Positions 8,885 through 18,159 of a DNA stretch of 64,000 nucleotides are shown piece by piece. Numbering within the stretch: the stretch's first letter is position 1; each line of letters opens with the position of its first letter. Source of the stretch: Methylohalobius crimeensis 10Ki (GTDB lineage: Bacteria; Pseudomonadota; Gammaproteobacteria; Methylococcales; Methylothermaceae); contig NZ_ATXB01000001.1 in assembly GCF_000421465.1 (NCBI RefSeq), positions 2,263,001 through 2,327,000 of the forward strand. The letters are read 5' to 3'. The notes beneath the pieces were generated by a model. That model had not been told where the DNA came from. It did no database searches and saw only the letters and a program-made list of their open reading frames with translations. A program made the translations under genes and the position numbers.

Positions 8885-10057
8885 GTGACGAATCTTCCGG
8901 TTTTTCAGCTCTCTCCTTCGGGTCATGCACTCAGCATCCGCCCCGCCCGCCTGGAAGATCTGAACCGGCTGGTGGAAATAGAAAACCGCTCGTTCACCAT
9001 AGATCGTTTTTCCCGCCGCACCTTTCGCTATCTTCTGACCCGCGCTCACGCCGTCACCCTGGTGGCGGAGACCGCCGATGGAAACGTGGCGGGCTATGCC
9101 ATGCTTTTGTTCCACCGCGGCACTTCCTTGGCGCGCCTCTATTCACTCGCCGTCGACCCCGCCTTGCGGGGGCAAGGAACGGGCGCCACCCTCATCGAGG
9201 CGGCCGAACAACTCGCCTTGAACCACGACTGTATTACTCTGCGCTTGGAAGTTCGCCAAGACAATACCGACGCCATCCGCCTCTACCAAAAACGGGGCTA
9301 CAAAGCGCTGGATACGGTCTCGGACTATTACGAGGACCACATGGATGCCCTGCGGATGGAGAAATCCCTCGCCCCGCACCTGAAACCTTCCCTGGCGCGC
9401 GTCCCCTACTACGAACAAACGTTGGATTTCACTTGCGGACCGGCTTCTCTGATGATGGCGATGGAGACCTTGGATTCCTCTCTAAAGCTTGACCGCAAAT
9501 TGGAACTTCGCATCTGGCGCGAATCCACCACCGTATTCATGACTTCCGGACACGGCGGTTGCGGTCCTTACGGTCTGGCCTTGTCTGCCTGGCGGCGCGG
9601 CTTCGACGTCGAGGTCTTCGTCAACGATCCGGGGGCGCTATTCATCACGTCGGTGCGCGACCCGGAAAAACGCGAAGTGATGCGCCTGGTGCAGGAAGAC
9701 TTCCTGGAGGAACTGCAAGCCTTGCCGATACATCTGGAATACCGGGCGCTGGAGGTGGAAGAATTGACCGCAAAATTCGACCGCGGCGGCATTCCGGTGG
9801 TGCTCATCAGTTCCTATCGAATCTACGGGGAAAAATTTCCCCACTGGGTGGTAATGACCGGTCACGACGAATCGTTCGTCTATCTGCACGACCCTTACGT
9901 GGATCACGAAGTCGGCAAAACAGCCACCGACTCCATCGACATGCCGATCCTGAAACGCGACTTCCAACGCATGGCCCGCTACGGTAAGACCGGCCAAAAG
10001 GCCGTGCTTATCCTATCCCGCTCTATCGACACCGACCCAACCGCGACATTCGACTGA
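8885..10057 (+). CDS. GNAT acetyltransferase fused to a C39-like cysteine peptidase
   Basis: 390 residues; start is GTG 8885, as no earlier usable start exists. Residues about 17-150 form a GNAT domain with the acetyl-CoA loop VDPALRGQGTGATLIEAAE. Residues about 170-380 form a papain-like C39 peptidase domain with DFTCGPASLMMAME (Cys about 184), a later His in FPHWVVMTGHDE and an Asp in LHDPY. The next gene, 7 bases on, is a RLAN-type ATP-grasp ligase. This fusion beside such a ligase is a recurring arrangement, proposed in comparative genomics (Iyer and colleagues on ATP-grasp amidoligases) to make and process a peptide or peptide tag. Substrate unknown. Confidence 0.9.
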   Translation: MTNLPVFQLSPSGHALSIRPARLEDLNRLVEIENRSFTIDRFSRRTFRYLLTRAHAVTLVAETADGNVAGYAMLLFHRGTSLARLYSLAVDPALRGQGTGATLIEAAEQLALNHDCITLRLEVRQDNTDAIRLYQKRGYKALDTVSDYYEDHMDALRMEKSLAPHLKPSLARVPYYEQTLDFTCGPASLMMAMETLDSSLKLDRKLELRIWRESTTVFMTSGHGGCGPYGLALSAWRRGFDVEVFVNDPGALFITSVRDPEKREVMRLVQEDFLEELQALPIHLEYRALEVEELTAKFDRGGIPVVLISSYRIYGEKFPHWVVMTGHDESFVYLHDPYVDHEVGKTATDSIDMPILKRDFQRMARYGKTGQKAVLILSRSIDTDPTATFD

Positions 10058-10064
10058 CCTGCCC

Positions 10065-11555
10065 ATGCCTTCCCATATCGTATTGATCGAAAAGCCGAAC
10101 GATTGGCGCCCCGATTTTCCCCGGATACAGATACTCACAGCGGGAGAATATCTGGCCCGGCCGGATCTTTTTAAACCCCGGGGTACACATTTGATCAATT
10201 TTTGCCGCAGCTATCGTTATTTGAGTTCCGGATATTATTGCTCTCTGCTGGCCGGCGCCCGCCACCACAAAATCCTGCCATCGGTCCATACCCTCACTGC
10301 CCTGAGCCGCAAGACTCTCTACAGCCTAGACCTGGAGAACCTGGACCGGACCCTGCAAAAAATACATGCCCAAGGCCAGCCATCCGATGGAGAAAGCCTG
10401 GAACTGAACATTTACTTCGGCCAAGCGGAAGAAGTCCGAATGCAGGGCCTCGCCCGGCAAATTTTCGAGTTGCTTCCCTGCCCGATCTTGAAAGTATCGC
10501 TTCATCATGAGCGTCGCTGGGGAATCGCTTCCATTCAACCGGTCCATTTGCATCAGTTGTCCAACCTTCAACACGAGAGCTTCACCCACGCGCTCGAATC
10601 GTATCTGAGCAAGCCCTGGCGACTCCCCAAAAGCCGCCGGGCGGCCCGCTTCGACCTGGCCATCCTGCACGAGCCGGGCGAAAAGAAGCCGCCGTCCAAC
10701 GCCGGTGCATTGCGCAAATTCGTTCAGGCCGGCAAAAAGTTGGGGGTCGCGGTGGAGCTGATTCAAAAGAAAGACTTCAACCGGGTGACGGAATTCGACG
10801 CCCTGTTCCTCCGCACCACCACCGCCATCGATCATTACACTTATCGCTTCGCCCGCAAGGCGCATTTCGAGGGAATGGCAGTGATCGACGACCCCGACTC
10901 CATCATCCGCTGCACCAATAAAGTCTATTTGGCGGAGCTGCTTGCCGGTCAACAAATTTCCCATCCCCGCACCGTGATTTTGCAGAAACGGGATCGCAAA
11001 AAGTTGCCCCAACCATTGGGCTTTCCGATCGTCCTCAAGATCCCCGACGGTTCCTTCTCCAAAGGGGTGCTCAAAGCCAACGATGAAAACGAATTCACCC
11101 AGGTCTGTGCCCAGCTGTTCAAGGCGTCCGATCTCATCCTGGCTCAGGAATTCATTTATACCCCCTTCGACTGGCGCATCGGCATCCTCAATCATGAGCC
11201 CTTGTATGCCTGCCGTTATTTCATGTCGCGCCGGCACTGGCAGATCGTCAAGTACCAACGATCCGGCCGGATCGAAGAAGGCGGATTCGAGACCCTGGCC
11301 ATAGAACAGGCACCGAAAACAGTGGTGGACACGGCGGTTCTTGCGGCTCAACATATCGGTGACGGTCTTTACGGGGTGGACCTGAAACAGACCGAGCGAG
11401 GCGTCTTTGTGATCGAAATCAACGACAACCCCAATATCGATTCCGGCATCGAAGACAAAGTCTTGGGCGAGTCCCTTTATCGTCAAATCATGGCGGACTT
11501 TATCCGCCGCATCGACAACCGTCGCGAGGGCGATGCTTATTTTACTTCACCATGA
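10065..11555 (+). CDS. RimK-like ATP-grasp ligase with RLAN N-terminal domain
   Basis: 496 residues. The first 200 or so residues match the RLAN type found before RimK-like ATP-grasp domains, and the C-terminal half carries the ATP-grasp core: GFPIVLKIPDGSFSKGV (ATP-binding lysine loop), ILAQEFIYTPFDWRIGIL and the metal-binding FVIEINDNPNIDSG. It is predicted to form an amide bond between an amino acid and a carboxylate using ATP. It lies between the GNAT-peptidase fusion and an antiporter gene whose ATG overlaps its stop by four bases. A standard RimK is encoded 3 kb away on the other strand, so the two ligases are probably not redundant. Confidence 0.9.
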   Translation: MPSHIVLIEKPNDWRPDFPRIQILTAGEYLARPDLFKPRGTHLINFCRSYRYLSSGYYCSLLAGARHHKILPSVHTLTALSRKTLYSLDLENLDRTLQKIHAQGQPSDGESLELNIYFGQAEEVRMQGLARQIFELLPCPILKVSLHHERRWGIASIQPVHLHQLSNLQHESFTHALESYLSKPWRLPKSRRAARFDLAILHEPGEKKPPSNAGALRKFVQAGKKLGVAVELIQKKDFNRVTEFDALFLRTTTAIDHYTYRFARKAHFEGMAVIDDPDSIIRCTNKVYLAELLAGQQISHPRTVILQKRDRKKLPQPLGFPIVLKIPDGSFSKGVLKANDENEFTQVCAQLFKASDLILAQEFIYTPFDWRIGILNHEPLYACRYFMSRRHWQIVKYQRSGRIEEGGFETLAIEQAPKTVVDTAVLAAQHIGDGLYGVDLKQTERGVFVIEINDNPNIDSGIEDKVLGESLYRQIMADFIRRIDNRREGDAYFTSP

Positions 11556-13381
11556 TGCATAGTCAGATTCTCTGGTCCTTGGTGGGAATCGGCCTGATTT
11601 CCATCGTCTGTCAATGGATCGCCTGGCGGGTCAAGCTGCCGGCCATCCTATTCCTTCTGTTGGCGGGCATCGCGGCCGGACCGGTGAGCGGCTGGCTGTC
11701 TCCGGATACCCTGTTCGGCGATCTGCTGTTTCCCATGATCTCCCTGGCGGTGGCGGTGATTCTGTTCGAGGGCAGCTTGACCCTGAAATTCGAGCAGATC
11801 CGGGGATTGGAGAAAGTAGTCCGCAATCTGGTCACCCTCGGCGTCCTGATCACCTGGTGGATCACCGCCTTGGCCACCCGTTACCTGGTGGGATTCACCT
11901 GGGACATCGCCATACTGTTTGGCGCCTTGATGGTGGTCACCGGCCCCACGGTGATCGTCCCCCTGCTTCGCAGTGTGCGCCCCAATCGCCGGGTATCCAA
12001 TATTCTCCGCTGGGAGGGGATCGTCATCGATCCTTTGGGGGCCTTGCTGGCTGTGCTGGTGTTCGAGTTTATCCGATCGAGCTACGGTTCGGCTCTGACC
12101 CTGACGGCCTCCACTTTCGGGAAAATTTTATTGGACGGTTTGTTGCTGGGTTCCTTCGCCGGCTATTGCTTCGGGCTTGCCCTTCGCAACTTCTGGATTC
12201 CGGATTATCTGCACAACGTCACCGCTTTGATTTTAGTCTTCGGCGTCTACGCCCTCGCCGACACGCTGGAAACGGAAGCGGGGCTGTTGGCGGTGACGGT
12301 CATGGGAATGTGGCTTGCCAATATGCCCGGCGTGCCGGTCAAAGAAATCCTCAACTTCAAGGAAAGCTTGAGCATATTCCTGATCTCCGGACTGTTTATC
12401 CTCCTCGCCGCACGCCTGGATTTCAGCCGATTTCAAGATCTGGGATTTTTAGCCCTGGCGGGTGTTTTTCTGGTCACCCAGTTCATCGCCCGCCCCGCGG
12501 GGGTGTGGCTTTCCACGCTCAATTCCGACCTGACTTCGGAAGAGAAAACCGTCCTGGCGCTGATCGGTCCCCGGGGGATCGTCGCGGCGGCAGTGACCGG
12601 CCTGTTCGCGATCCGCCTCGAGCAACACGGTTATCCCAAAGCGGATCTGTTGGTGCCGCTGGCCTTCACGGTCATTATCGGCACGGTGGCGATACAAAGC
12701 GCCTTCGCCCGGCTGCTGACGAAACACCTCGGGGTCTCGGAGCCGGAGGGCGGCGGTTTTCTCATCGTCGGGGCCAATGCGGTCGCCCGGACGCTGGCCG
12801 AGGCCTTGCAAGACCTCGGCATCCAAGTGATGTTGACCGACAGTTCCTGGGATCACGTCAAAACCGCGCGCCTGGAGGGACTGCCGGCCTATTACGGCAA
12901 CCTAACCTCCGAGCACGCCGACTGGGATTTGGACCTGGTGGGGTTGGACGGTCTGCTGGCCCTTTCCCCGAGCGCGGAATTGAACGCCTTGGCCTCCTGC
13001 AAATACGCAGGGGAATTCGGTACCGACCGCGTCTACATGATCCAAGCGGAGAAAGAAGAAGAAAACCGTCATCGAACCGCCGCCACGGCTCGGATCTTGT
13101 TCGATCGGGAGATCACCTTCGCGGTTCTGGCGAGCCGCATCGGTCAAGGCGCAATCATCCGCCAAACCAAGTTGACGGAAAATTTTGACTTCGAGGCCTA
13201 CCGGGCCCGCTATCGCAATCGGGCGATCCCCCTGTTTTTGCGCCTGCCCGATGGAGAATTGGAAGTCATTACCACCGATCGTAAACTCACCCCGAAACCC
13301 GGCTCGACGCTGCTGGCGCTGATCCAACCGGAATCCGGAGAGGAGACCGCCCCCACCGCCGAATCCCGTACCCTCCCCTGA
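11552..13381 (+). CDS. CPA1-type Na+/H+ antiporter with TrkA-N domain
   Basis: 609 residues. About twelve membrane segments occupy residues 1-390, with NhaP-type landmarks such as PAILFLLLAGIAAGP, VVTGPTVIVPLLRSV and LIGPRGIVAAAVTGLFA. A cytoplasmic Rossmann domain starts at GGGFLIVGANAVARTLAEAL (about 402) and could sense NAD(H) or nucleotides. Coupled by an ATGA overlap to the RimK-like gene, so made in step with it. It would exchange Na+ or K+ for H+ across the inner membrane. Why it is tied to an amidoligase is unclear. Confidence 0.88.
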   Translation: MMHSQILWSLVGIGLISIVCQWIAWRVKLPAILFLLLAGIAAGPVSGWLSPDTLFGDLLFPMISLAVAVILFEGSLTLKFEQIRGLEKVVRNLVTLGVLITWWITALATRYLVGFTWDIAILFGALMVVTGPTVIVPLLRSVRPNRRVSNILRWEGIVIDPLGALLAVLVFEFIRSSYGSALTLTASTFGKILLDGLLLGSFAGYCFGLALRNFWIPDYLHNVTALILVFGVYALADTLETEAGLLAVTVMGMWLANMPGVPVKEILNFKESLSIFLISGLFILLAARLDFSRFQDLGFLALAGVFLVTQFIARPAGVWLSTLNSDLTSEEKTVLALIGPRGIVAAAVTGLFAIRLEQHGYPKADLLVPLAFTVIIGTVAIQSAFARLLTKHLGVSEPEGGGFLIVGANAVARTLAEALQDLGIQVMLTDSSWDHVKTARLEGLPAYYGNLTSEHADWDLDLVGLDGLLALSPSAELNALASCKYAGEFGTDRVYMIQAEKEEENRHRTAATARILFDREITFAVLASRIGQGAIIRQTKLTENFDFEAYRARYRNRAIPLFLRLPDGELEVITTDRKLTPKPGSTLLALIQPESGEETAPTAESRTLP

Positions 13382-13390
13382 CTCGACCGG

Positions 13391-14464
13391 TCAATCGGCA
13401 ATAGGAGGCTCGGCGGGGAACGCCTCCATTTCCTCCTCGATTCGGACTTGAAATTGCTCCACCGCTTCGGCCGCCGGCCCCGCCTCGCCGAAGCGGGCGA
13501 TATGGAACAAGGCGTCGCCCTCGGTGACCAGGGGCAGGTTGTTTCTCCCGATCACGATACCGGAGCAAGTGGCGGTTACCTGTTCCTCGTTTTTGCCGAA
13601 CGGATCTTCCACGACGCCGAGGACTTCTCCACTGGACACCTTCGCTCCCAAGGGAACCAGAGCCCGCAACAGCCCGCTCTGGGGAGAACGAACCCATTGG
13701 GTCGAGCGGGCAACGACCGCCTCCGCCGGGGAACGGCTTTTCCCCGGGACGGAACGCACCATGCCCAAGGCCCGCATGACCCGGAACACCCCGCGCACGC
13801 CGGCGCGGATCACCGTCTCGCTATAGCGCAATGCCTCTCCGCCTTCATACACCAGAAACGGAATGCCCCGCTCCGCCGCTTCCGCGCGCAGGGAACCGTC
13901 GCGTAAATCGGCATTCAGAATGACCGGCGCGCCAAACGCCCGCGCCAAGGCCTCGTTGCAATCGGCGGCCTCAAAAGCGGTACGAATCTGGGGCAAGTTA
14001 TCGCGGTGGATGGCGCCGGTGTGAAGATCGATACCATGCGTGCATACCGTCAACAACTCATGGGTAAACAGATGGGCCAACCGCGCCGCCAAAGACCCTT
14101 TATCGGTTCCCGGAAAACAGCGGTTCAAATCGCGGCGGTCGGGCAGATACCGCGACTGGCGCACGAAGCCGTAAACATTGACGATCGGCACCGCGATCAG
14201 TGTCCCCCGCAGCCCTTTAAGCATGGGCGAGCGAATCAGGCGGCGAATGATTTCGATGCCGTTGATCTCATCCCCGTGCACCGCCGCGCAAACCAAAAGT
14301 CTGGGCCCCTCGCGGCGACCGTGGATGACATGCACGGTCATCGGCACGGGCGCGTGGGTATAAAGGCTGGGTAAGGGAATATCGAAACTCGCCCGCTTTC
14401 CGGGGCGAACGGTCATCTCGTGGATGACCAGCTCTTGCATGTCTTTTTCTTCTTTACGGCTCAT
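13391..14464 (-). CDS. Succinylglutamate desuccinylase/aspartoacylase family protein
   Basis: 357 residues. The zinc carboxypeptidase-like motif [11 protein letters not shown] (His 63, Glu 66) and the later [18 protein letters not shown] give the metal ligands of the AstE/ASPA family. A C-terminal beta-rich domain follows ([23 protein letters not shown], a biotinyl/lipoyl-like fold). It is coupled to rimK by an ATGA overlap at 14461-14464. Since RimK adds glutamates to a protein tail, a deacylase in the same operon may trim or recycle a related conjugate; this is inference. The true substrate is unknown. Confidence 0.88.
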   Translation of the reverse strand: MSRKEEKDMQELVIHEMTVRPGKRASFDIPLPSLYTHAPVPMTVHVIHGRREGPRLLVCAAVHGDEINGIEIIRRLIRSPMLKGLRGTLIAVPIVNVYGFVRQSRYLPDRRDLNRCFPGTDKGSLAARLAHLFTHELLTVCTHGIDLHTGAIHRDNLPQIRTAFEAADCNEALARAFGAPVILNADLRDGSLRAEAAERGIPFLVYEGGEALRYSETVIRAGVRGVFRVMRALGMVRSVPGKSRSPAEAVVARSTQWVRSPQSGLLRALVPLGAKVSSGEVLGVVEDPFGKNEEQVTATCSGIVIGRNNLPLVTEGDALFHIARFGEAGPAAEAVEQFQVRIEEEMEAFPAEPPIAD

Positions 14465-15366
14465 CCTTTGCCGCGGGTACGGGTTTTACCCAGCCGGGCG
14501 TTTTTTTCGATGAACTGGATAATCTGGCCGGCAATGTCCCTGCCCGTGGCGGTTTCGATTCCGTTGAGGCCCGGCGACGAATTGACCTCCAATACCAAGG
14601 GACCGTGATTGGAACGGATGATATCCACCCCCGCCACATTCAACCCCATGGTTTTGGCGGCCCGGACCGCGGTGGAGCGCTCTTCCGGAGTGATTCGAAC
14701 CAAAGCGGCGCTGCCACCCCGGTGAATGTTGGAGCGAAAATCTCCTTCCCGGGCCTGGCGCTTCATCGCCGCCACCACCTTGTCTCCGATGACGAGGCAG
14801 CGAATGTCCGTACCTTTGGCCTCGGCGATGTACTCCTGCACCAAAATATGAACTTTCAATCCCAGAAATGCCTGGATGACGCTTTCGGCGGCCTGATAGG
14901 TCTCGGCCAACACCACCCCGATACCTTGGGTGCCTTCCAGCAATTTGATCACCAAAGGCGGTCCGCCCACCATCTTGATCAGGTCATCGATATCGTCGGG
15001 GGCGTGAGCGAAACCGGTGACCGGCAAGCCGATTCCCTTCCGCGCCAACAGTTGAAGCGAGCGCAGTTTGTCGCGGGATCGAGTAATGGCCACCGACTCA
15101 TTAAGCGGATAGACTCCCAACATCTCGAACTGGCGCAGCACCGCGGTTCCATAGAAAGTCACCGTCGCTCCGATCCTCGGGATGACCGCATCGAAGTCAT
15201 CCAGAATACTGCCCTTGTAGTGGATACTGGGACGATGGGAAGTGATATTCATGTAACAACGCAGCACGTCGACCACTTTGATCTCGTGACCTCTCTGGGT
15301 GCCCGCCTCCACGAGGCGTTGGGTCGAATAGAGTTTGGGATCGCGGGACAGGATGGCGATTTTCAC
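14461..15366 (-). CDS. rimK: RimK ATP-dependent glutamate ligase
   Basis: 301 residues from GTG 15366, which follows a CAGGAGA site and overlaps the upstream stop (GTGA). From here the protein begins [18 protein letters not shown], colinear with E. coli RimK (300 residues). Conserved blocks include [56 protein letters not shown] and [13 protein letters not shown]. RimK adds glutamate residues to the C-terminus of ribosomal protein S6 and can make poly-glutamate. The operon RimB-type protease, RimK, deacylase suggests controlled modification and removal. Confidence 0.95.
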   Translation of the reverse strand: MKIAILSRDPKLYSTQRLVEAGTQRGHEIKVVDVLRCYMNITSHRPSIHYKGSILDDFDAVIPRIGATVTFYGTAVLRQFEMLGVYPLNESVAITRSRDKLRSLQLLARKGIGLPVTGFAHAPDDIDDLIKMVGGPPLVIKLLEGTQGIGVVLAETYQAAESVIQAFLGLKVHILVQEYIAEAKGTDIRCLVIGDKVVAAMKRQAREGDFRSNIHRGGSAALVRITPEERSTAVRAAKTMGLNVAGVDIIRSNHGPLVLEVNSSPGLNGIETATGRDIAGQIIQFIEKNARLGKTRTRGKG

Positions 15367-15836
15367 GAATTCTCCTGGGTTGATATTCCGGTCTCGGGTT
15401 TTCCCAACAGATAAGACCGGGCCGGGTCCACTTGAGCGCGCCCGGCGATCGCGGTGCGGCCGAGAAGCATCCGGAACAACATGGTATCGCGGTTGGTCAG
15501 CGTCATCTCGATGGGCCATTCCACATCGCTCAGCCGGATCGGCGTGACGATAACATAGCGCTTTTCCCGATGGCCACCGGAATCGCTCACCATTCGCCGA
15601 TCGACCACTTGCGCCCGGCATTCCACGGCCAAGCGGGTATTGCGCGGCCGGGGATGAACGCCGAACCGCACCCAGAGAGCCCCCTTACGGCGATAAGGTT
15701 CCACGTAGAAGGTGTGCAAAGCGGAGGTTTTGGCGCCGGTATCCACCTTGGCTTTCACGGGGGGCAATCCCAACTCGGGCAAACACACCCATTCTCGCCA
15801 ACCGAGCAAAATAGGAACATGCGATTCGGCCGCCAT
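15363..15836 (-). CDS. rimB: ATP-dependent zinc protease family protein (RimB-like retropepsin)
   Basis: 157 residues. The motif [14 protein letters not shown] (Asp 32, Thr 33, Gly 34) is the active-site signature of the single-domain retropepsin-like family named RimB in pseudomonads. There it is reported to act with RimK on modified S6. Its TGA overlaps the GTG of rimK, so the two are coupled. No clear Shine-Dalgarno precedes the ATG. Assignment to RimB rests on motif and neighbour; the symbol is by analogy. Confidence 0.85.
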   Translation of the reverse strand: MAAESHVPILLGWREWVCLPELGLPPVKAKVDTGAKTSALHTFYVEPYRRKGALWVRFGVHPRPRNTRLAVECRAQVVDRRMVSDSGGHREKRYVIVTPIRLSDVEWPIEMTLTNRDTMLFRMLLGRTAIAGRAQVDPARSYLLGKPETGISTQENS

Positions 15837-15903
15837 GGAGTACCAAGGAGGGTTTAAAGATAAAAGCGGCGTACCCGGAAGCGTTTCTCGCTTTTCGGGA
15901 AAT

Positions 15904-16389
15904 TTATTTGAGCCACCGCATCACCCCTCGGCGCAGTTTGGGACTCACTCCGATAGCAATACCCAAGGCGAAGGCGGCGAGGGTAAACGACGGCGCGTTT
16001 TTGCGTACCATCCGGTCGAGATCTTGAGTCAGCCGATCCACGTCCGCTTCCAACGTTTGGATTTCCGCGGTGGAAACCTCGGCGGAAGTTTTCGGTGGAA
16101 GCTTGGGGCGGCCGACGAACCACCAGACCATAAGGAAGATCAAGGCCGACAGCAATACCACGCAAGCGGTGATCAGCAAGGCGACCGGGTTGCCCAAACG
16201 CATCACCAGCCAGAGATAGAGACTGCCGAAGAGTAGACCGACACCGGCCGCCAACAACAAAATGGAAAGGATATAAACCGCAAGGAAAAGCAGTCCCCGC
16301 CGGGCCATGGAATCGACCCGGACGGCAGTGGCAGAAAAAACGCCTCGCAAAGAGCCCACAAGCCTAGCGGCTGAGGAGTTTCCCGGCAA
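15904..16389 (-). CDS. Phage holin-like (YqjE/DUF1469 type) membrane protein
   Basis: Up to 161 residues from TTG 16389; an ATG at 16308 would give 134. The longer form keeps the amphipathic lead [12 protein letters not shown] seen in this family, so it is preferred. Two membrane segments lie at about 30-90, followed by a short coiled stretch ([16 protein letters not shown]) and a weakly hydrophobic C-terminus. It overlaps the DUF883 gene by 26 bases, the usual YqjD-YqjE pairing. Despite the family name it is a host envelope protein, not a lysis protein. Function unknown. Confidence 0.7.
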   Translation of the reverse strand: MPGNSSAARLVGSLRGVFSATAVRVDSMARRGLLFLAVYILSILLLAAGVGLLFGSLYLWLVMRLGNPVALLITACVVLLSALIFLMVWWFVGRPKLPPKTSAEVSTAEIQTLEADVDRLTQDLDRMVRKNAPSFTLAAFALGIAIGVSPKLRRGVMRWLK

Positions 16390-16648
16390 TCAATCCCAAG
16401 CCGAACGCAGCCAGGATACTGAGAAACGGTTTTTCCTCGATTTTTCCTTCCACGGTCTTGCGTGCGTCTCCGACCGCTCTGCCGGCTTCTTTGACCGCCG
16501 AATCGGTCGCTTCGGACCAGTGCTCCCTTTGGGCTTGAACGGTTTCACTCGCCAAGTCGCCCACGGTTTTGGTCAATTGGGAAATGTCTTGCCCCAATTT
16601 TCGGATATCCGCTTTCAAAGATTCGATGTCTCGTTCGACTTCGGCCAT
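16364..16648 (-). CDS. ElaB/YqjD/DUF883 family protein
   Basis: 94 residues. A long charged helix (ERDIESLKADIRKLGQDISQ) is followed by a short C-terminal hydrophobic segment ending [17 protein letters not shown], the tail anchor typical of YqjD/ElaB proteins. In E. coli these bind ribosomes to the inner membrane in stationary phase. The ATG at 16648 is preceded by AAGGAGGTG. The gene is upstream of, and overlaps, the holin-like gene. Confidence 0.85.
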   Translation of the reverse strand: MAEVERDIESLKADIRKLGQDISQLTKTVGDLASETVQAQREHWSEATDSAVKEAGRAVGDARKTVEGKIEEKPFLSILAAFGLGLIAGKLLSR

Positions 16649-16737
16649 GTATCACCTCCTTCGCTCAGGTCCACGCCGACCGAACCCACACGTGCGGAGC
16701 GGGCTCGGCTCAATAATAACCCAACTTGCAAGTGCCG

Positions 16738-17583
16738 CTATTCCCTGCGAATATCCTCGGCGGTCTGTCCTTCCTTGAGAATAATGACCTCCACCCGACG
16801 GTTGTGTTGTCTCCCTGAGGCGGTATCGTTGGGAGCGATCGGATAAGCCTCGCCGTAACCTTCGGTCGTAATCCGATCCCGATCAACACCGTTCTGAATC
16901 AAAAAATCCGCCACCGATCGGGCGCGGCGTTGGGAAAGCTGCAAATTATACGTCTCCGAACCCACGCTATCGGTATGGCCTTCGATCACCAGCCTGCGGG
17001 TGGGGTTCTCTTTGAGCACGGTTACCAGACGATAAAGCTTCTGCATGGCCCCGGGCTTCAATTCCGCTTTCGCGGTTTCAAACAGAATGTCGCCCAGGGT
17101 GATCTCCAGACCTCTCTCGGTCTGTTTGGCCTGAAGATCCGCCAGTTCCCCTTCCAATTGCCTGACTTTCTCCGATGCCTGTTCGGCCTCGCCCCGAGCC
17201 ATCAAAGCCTCACGGGTCCGTGCCTCCAGCAAAAGTTGTTTGCGCTGCTCGGTCAATTTTGAAATGGTTTCTTCGGCCATATCGCGTTCGGCCCGAAAAT
17301 TGGCCAGCTCCACTTGCCTCTTGGTCAGATAGGCCAAATGGGAAACTTCGGTTGCATCCTCGCTCTCACTCCACGTTTGTTCGGCCTGGGCCAGCGTTTT
17401 TCCCGCTTCATGAAGTTCCACCGGCGCCATCCGAGCGATTTGCGGATCGTTCTTGGCCGCTTCCACCGCTTCCCGGGCTTCTCCCAGAGCCACCGGAGGC
17501 TGGGAAGCACAACCGTAAAAAAAGGCCAAGCCGGCAAGCGAGCCCAACTGCAGAAATTTGAAGGTATGTTTGCGCATGACCAT
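16738..17583 (-). CDS. OmpA-family lipoprotein with DUF4398 N-terminal domain
   Basis: 281 residues. The lipobox-like FFYGC places the lipidated Cys at about 25. Residues 30-160 are helical with DUF4398-like spacing (LGEAREAVEAAKNDPQIARMAP) and coiled-coil heptads. Residues about 165-275 are an OmpA C-terminal domain with VIEGHTDSVGSETYNLQLSQ, which binds peptidoglycan. Thus an outer-membrane lipoprotein tethered to the wall. It sits 10 bases after a second DUF4398 lipoprotein gene on the same strand. Confidence 0.88.
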   Translation of the reverse strand: MVMRKHTFKFLQLGSLAGLAFFYGCASQPPVALGEAREAVEAAKNDPQIARMAPVELHEAGKTLAQAEQTWSESEDATEVSHLAYLTKRQVELANFRAERDMAEETISKLTEQRKQLLLEARTREALMARGEAEQASEKVRQLEGELADLQAKQTERGLEITLGDILFETAKAELKPGAMQKLYRLVTVLKENPTRRLVIEGHTDSVGSETYNLQLSQRRARSVADFLIQNGVDRDRITTEGYGEAYPIAPNDTASGRQHNRRVEVIILKEGQTAEDIRRE

Positions 17584-17593
17584 TTCCCCCCTT

Positions 17594-17983
17594 CTATCCG
17601 GTAGGTTGTTGCTCAGAGACCGAGCGGTCGATTTCTCGACGCAACGTCTCTATGCTTTGACGCAATTCCTCCACCGCACGTCGGCCTTTTTCCGTGGTCG
17701 CCTTGGCCTCGGCGACTTGAGCGTCGACGGACGCCTGATCCGCCAGGCGACGAGCCTCGGCATATTCTTTATCGTCCAGCGCCGCTTTGGCCTGCTGAAG
17801 CTTTTCGCGGGCTAAACGAATATCCAACGGGGCATATTGGGCGGCATTCTCGTTGTCGGCCATACTGACCATCTGTTCGGCCACCGATATCTTTTCCAAC
17901 GGCGGTCTCTCGCCGCCGCAGCTCCAAATGAACAGGGGAACCATGCCTATGGTTATCATGTTTCTGCAACTGAAGAATCGCAT
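17594..17983 (-). CDS. DUF4398 domain lipoprotein
   Basis: 129 residues. A short signal sequence ends in IWSC (Cys about 22), a plausible lipobox. The rest is one helical DUF4398 domain (AAQYAPLDIRLAREKLQQAK) with alanine- and glutamate-rich coiled coil to the end. It precedes the OmpA/DUF4398 gene and shares its N-terminal domain type, so the pair probably interact or arose by duplication. An AGGTGG site lies before the ATG. Function unknown. Confidence 0.8.
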   Translation of the reverse strand: MRFFSCRNMITIGMVPLFIWSCGGERPPLEKISVAEQMVSMADNENAAQYAPLDIRLAREKLQQAKAALDDKEYAEARRLADQASVDAQVAEAKATTEKGRRAVEELRQSIETLRREIDRSVSEQQPTG

Positions 17984-18159
17984 CTATCCACCTCCATAAT
18001 TTATAAGTGGACTACCGGATAGGACAAGCGCCCATGGGAAGGAACGCTATCAGAAATCCCCCGGCATGGCAATTTAATGCATCTTCCTTACGGCTAGGAC
18101 TGTTGACTAAATTGCAATACCATAACCTTCCCCTCATTCAATTCCCGGGAGAGCAGTAC

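Noticed and set aside
11614-13188. Long open frame of 524 codons on the plus strand
   Set aside because: Lies entirely inside the antiporter gene in another frame, with Arg/Gly/Pro-rich shadow composition and no known motif.
15904-16648. Prophage lysis (holin) region
   Set aside because: Holin-like and DUF883 proteins here are host envelope families (YqjE/YqjD type), and no phage genes are around.
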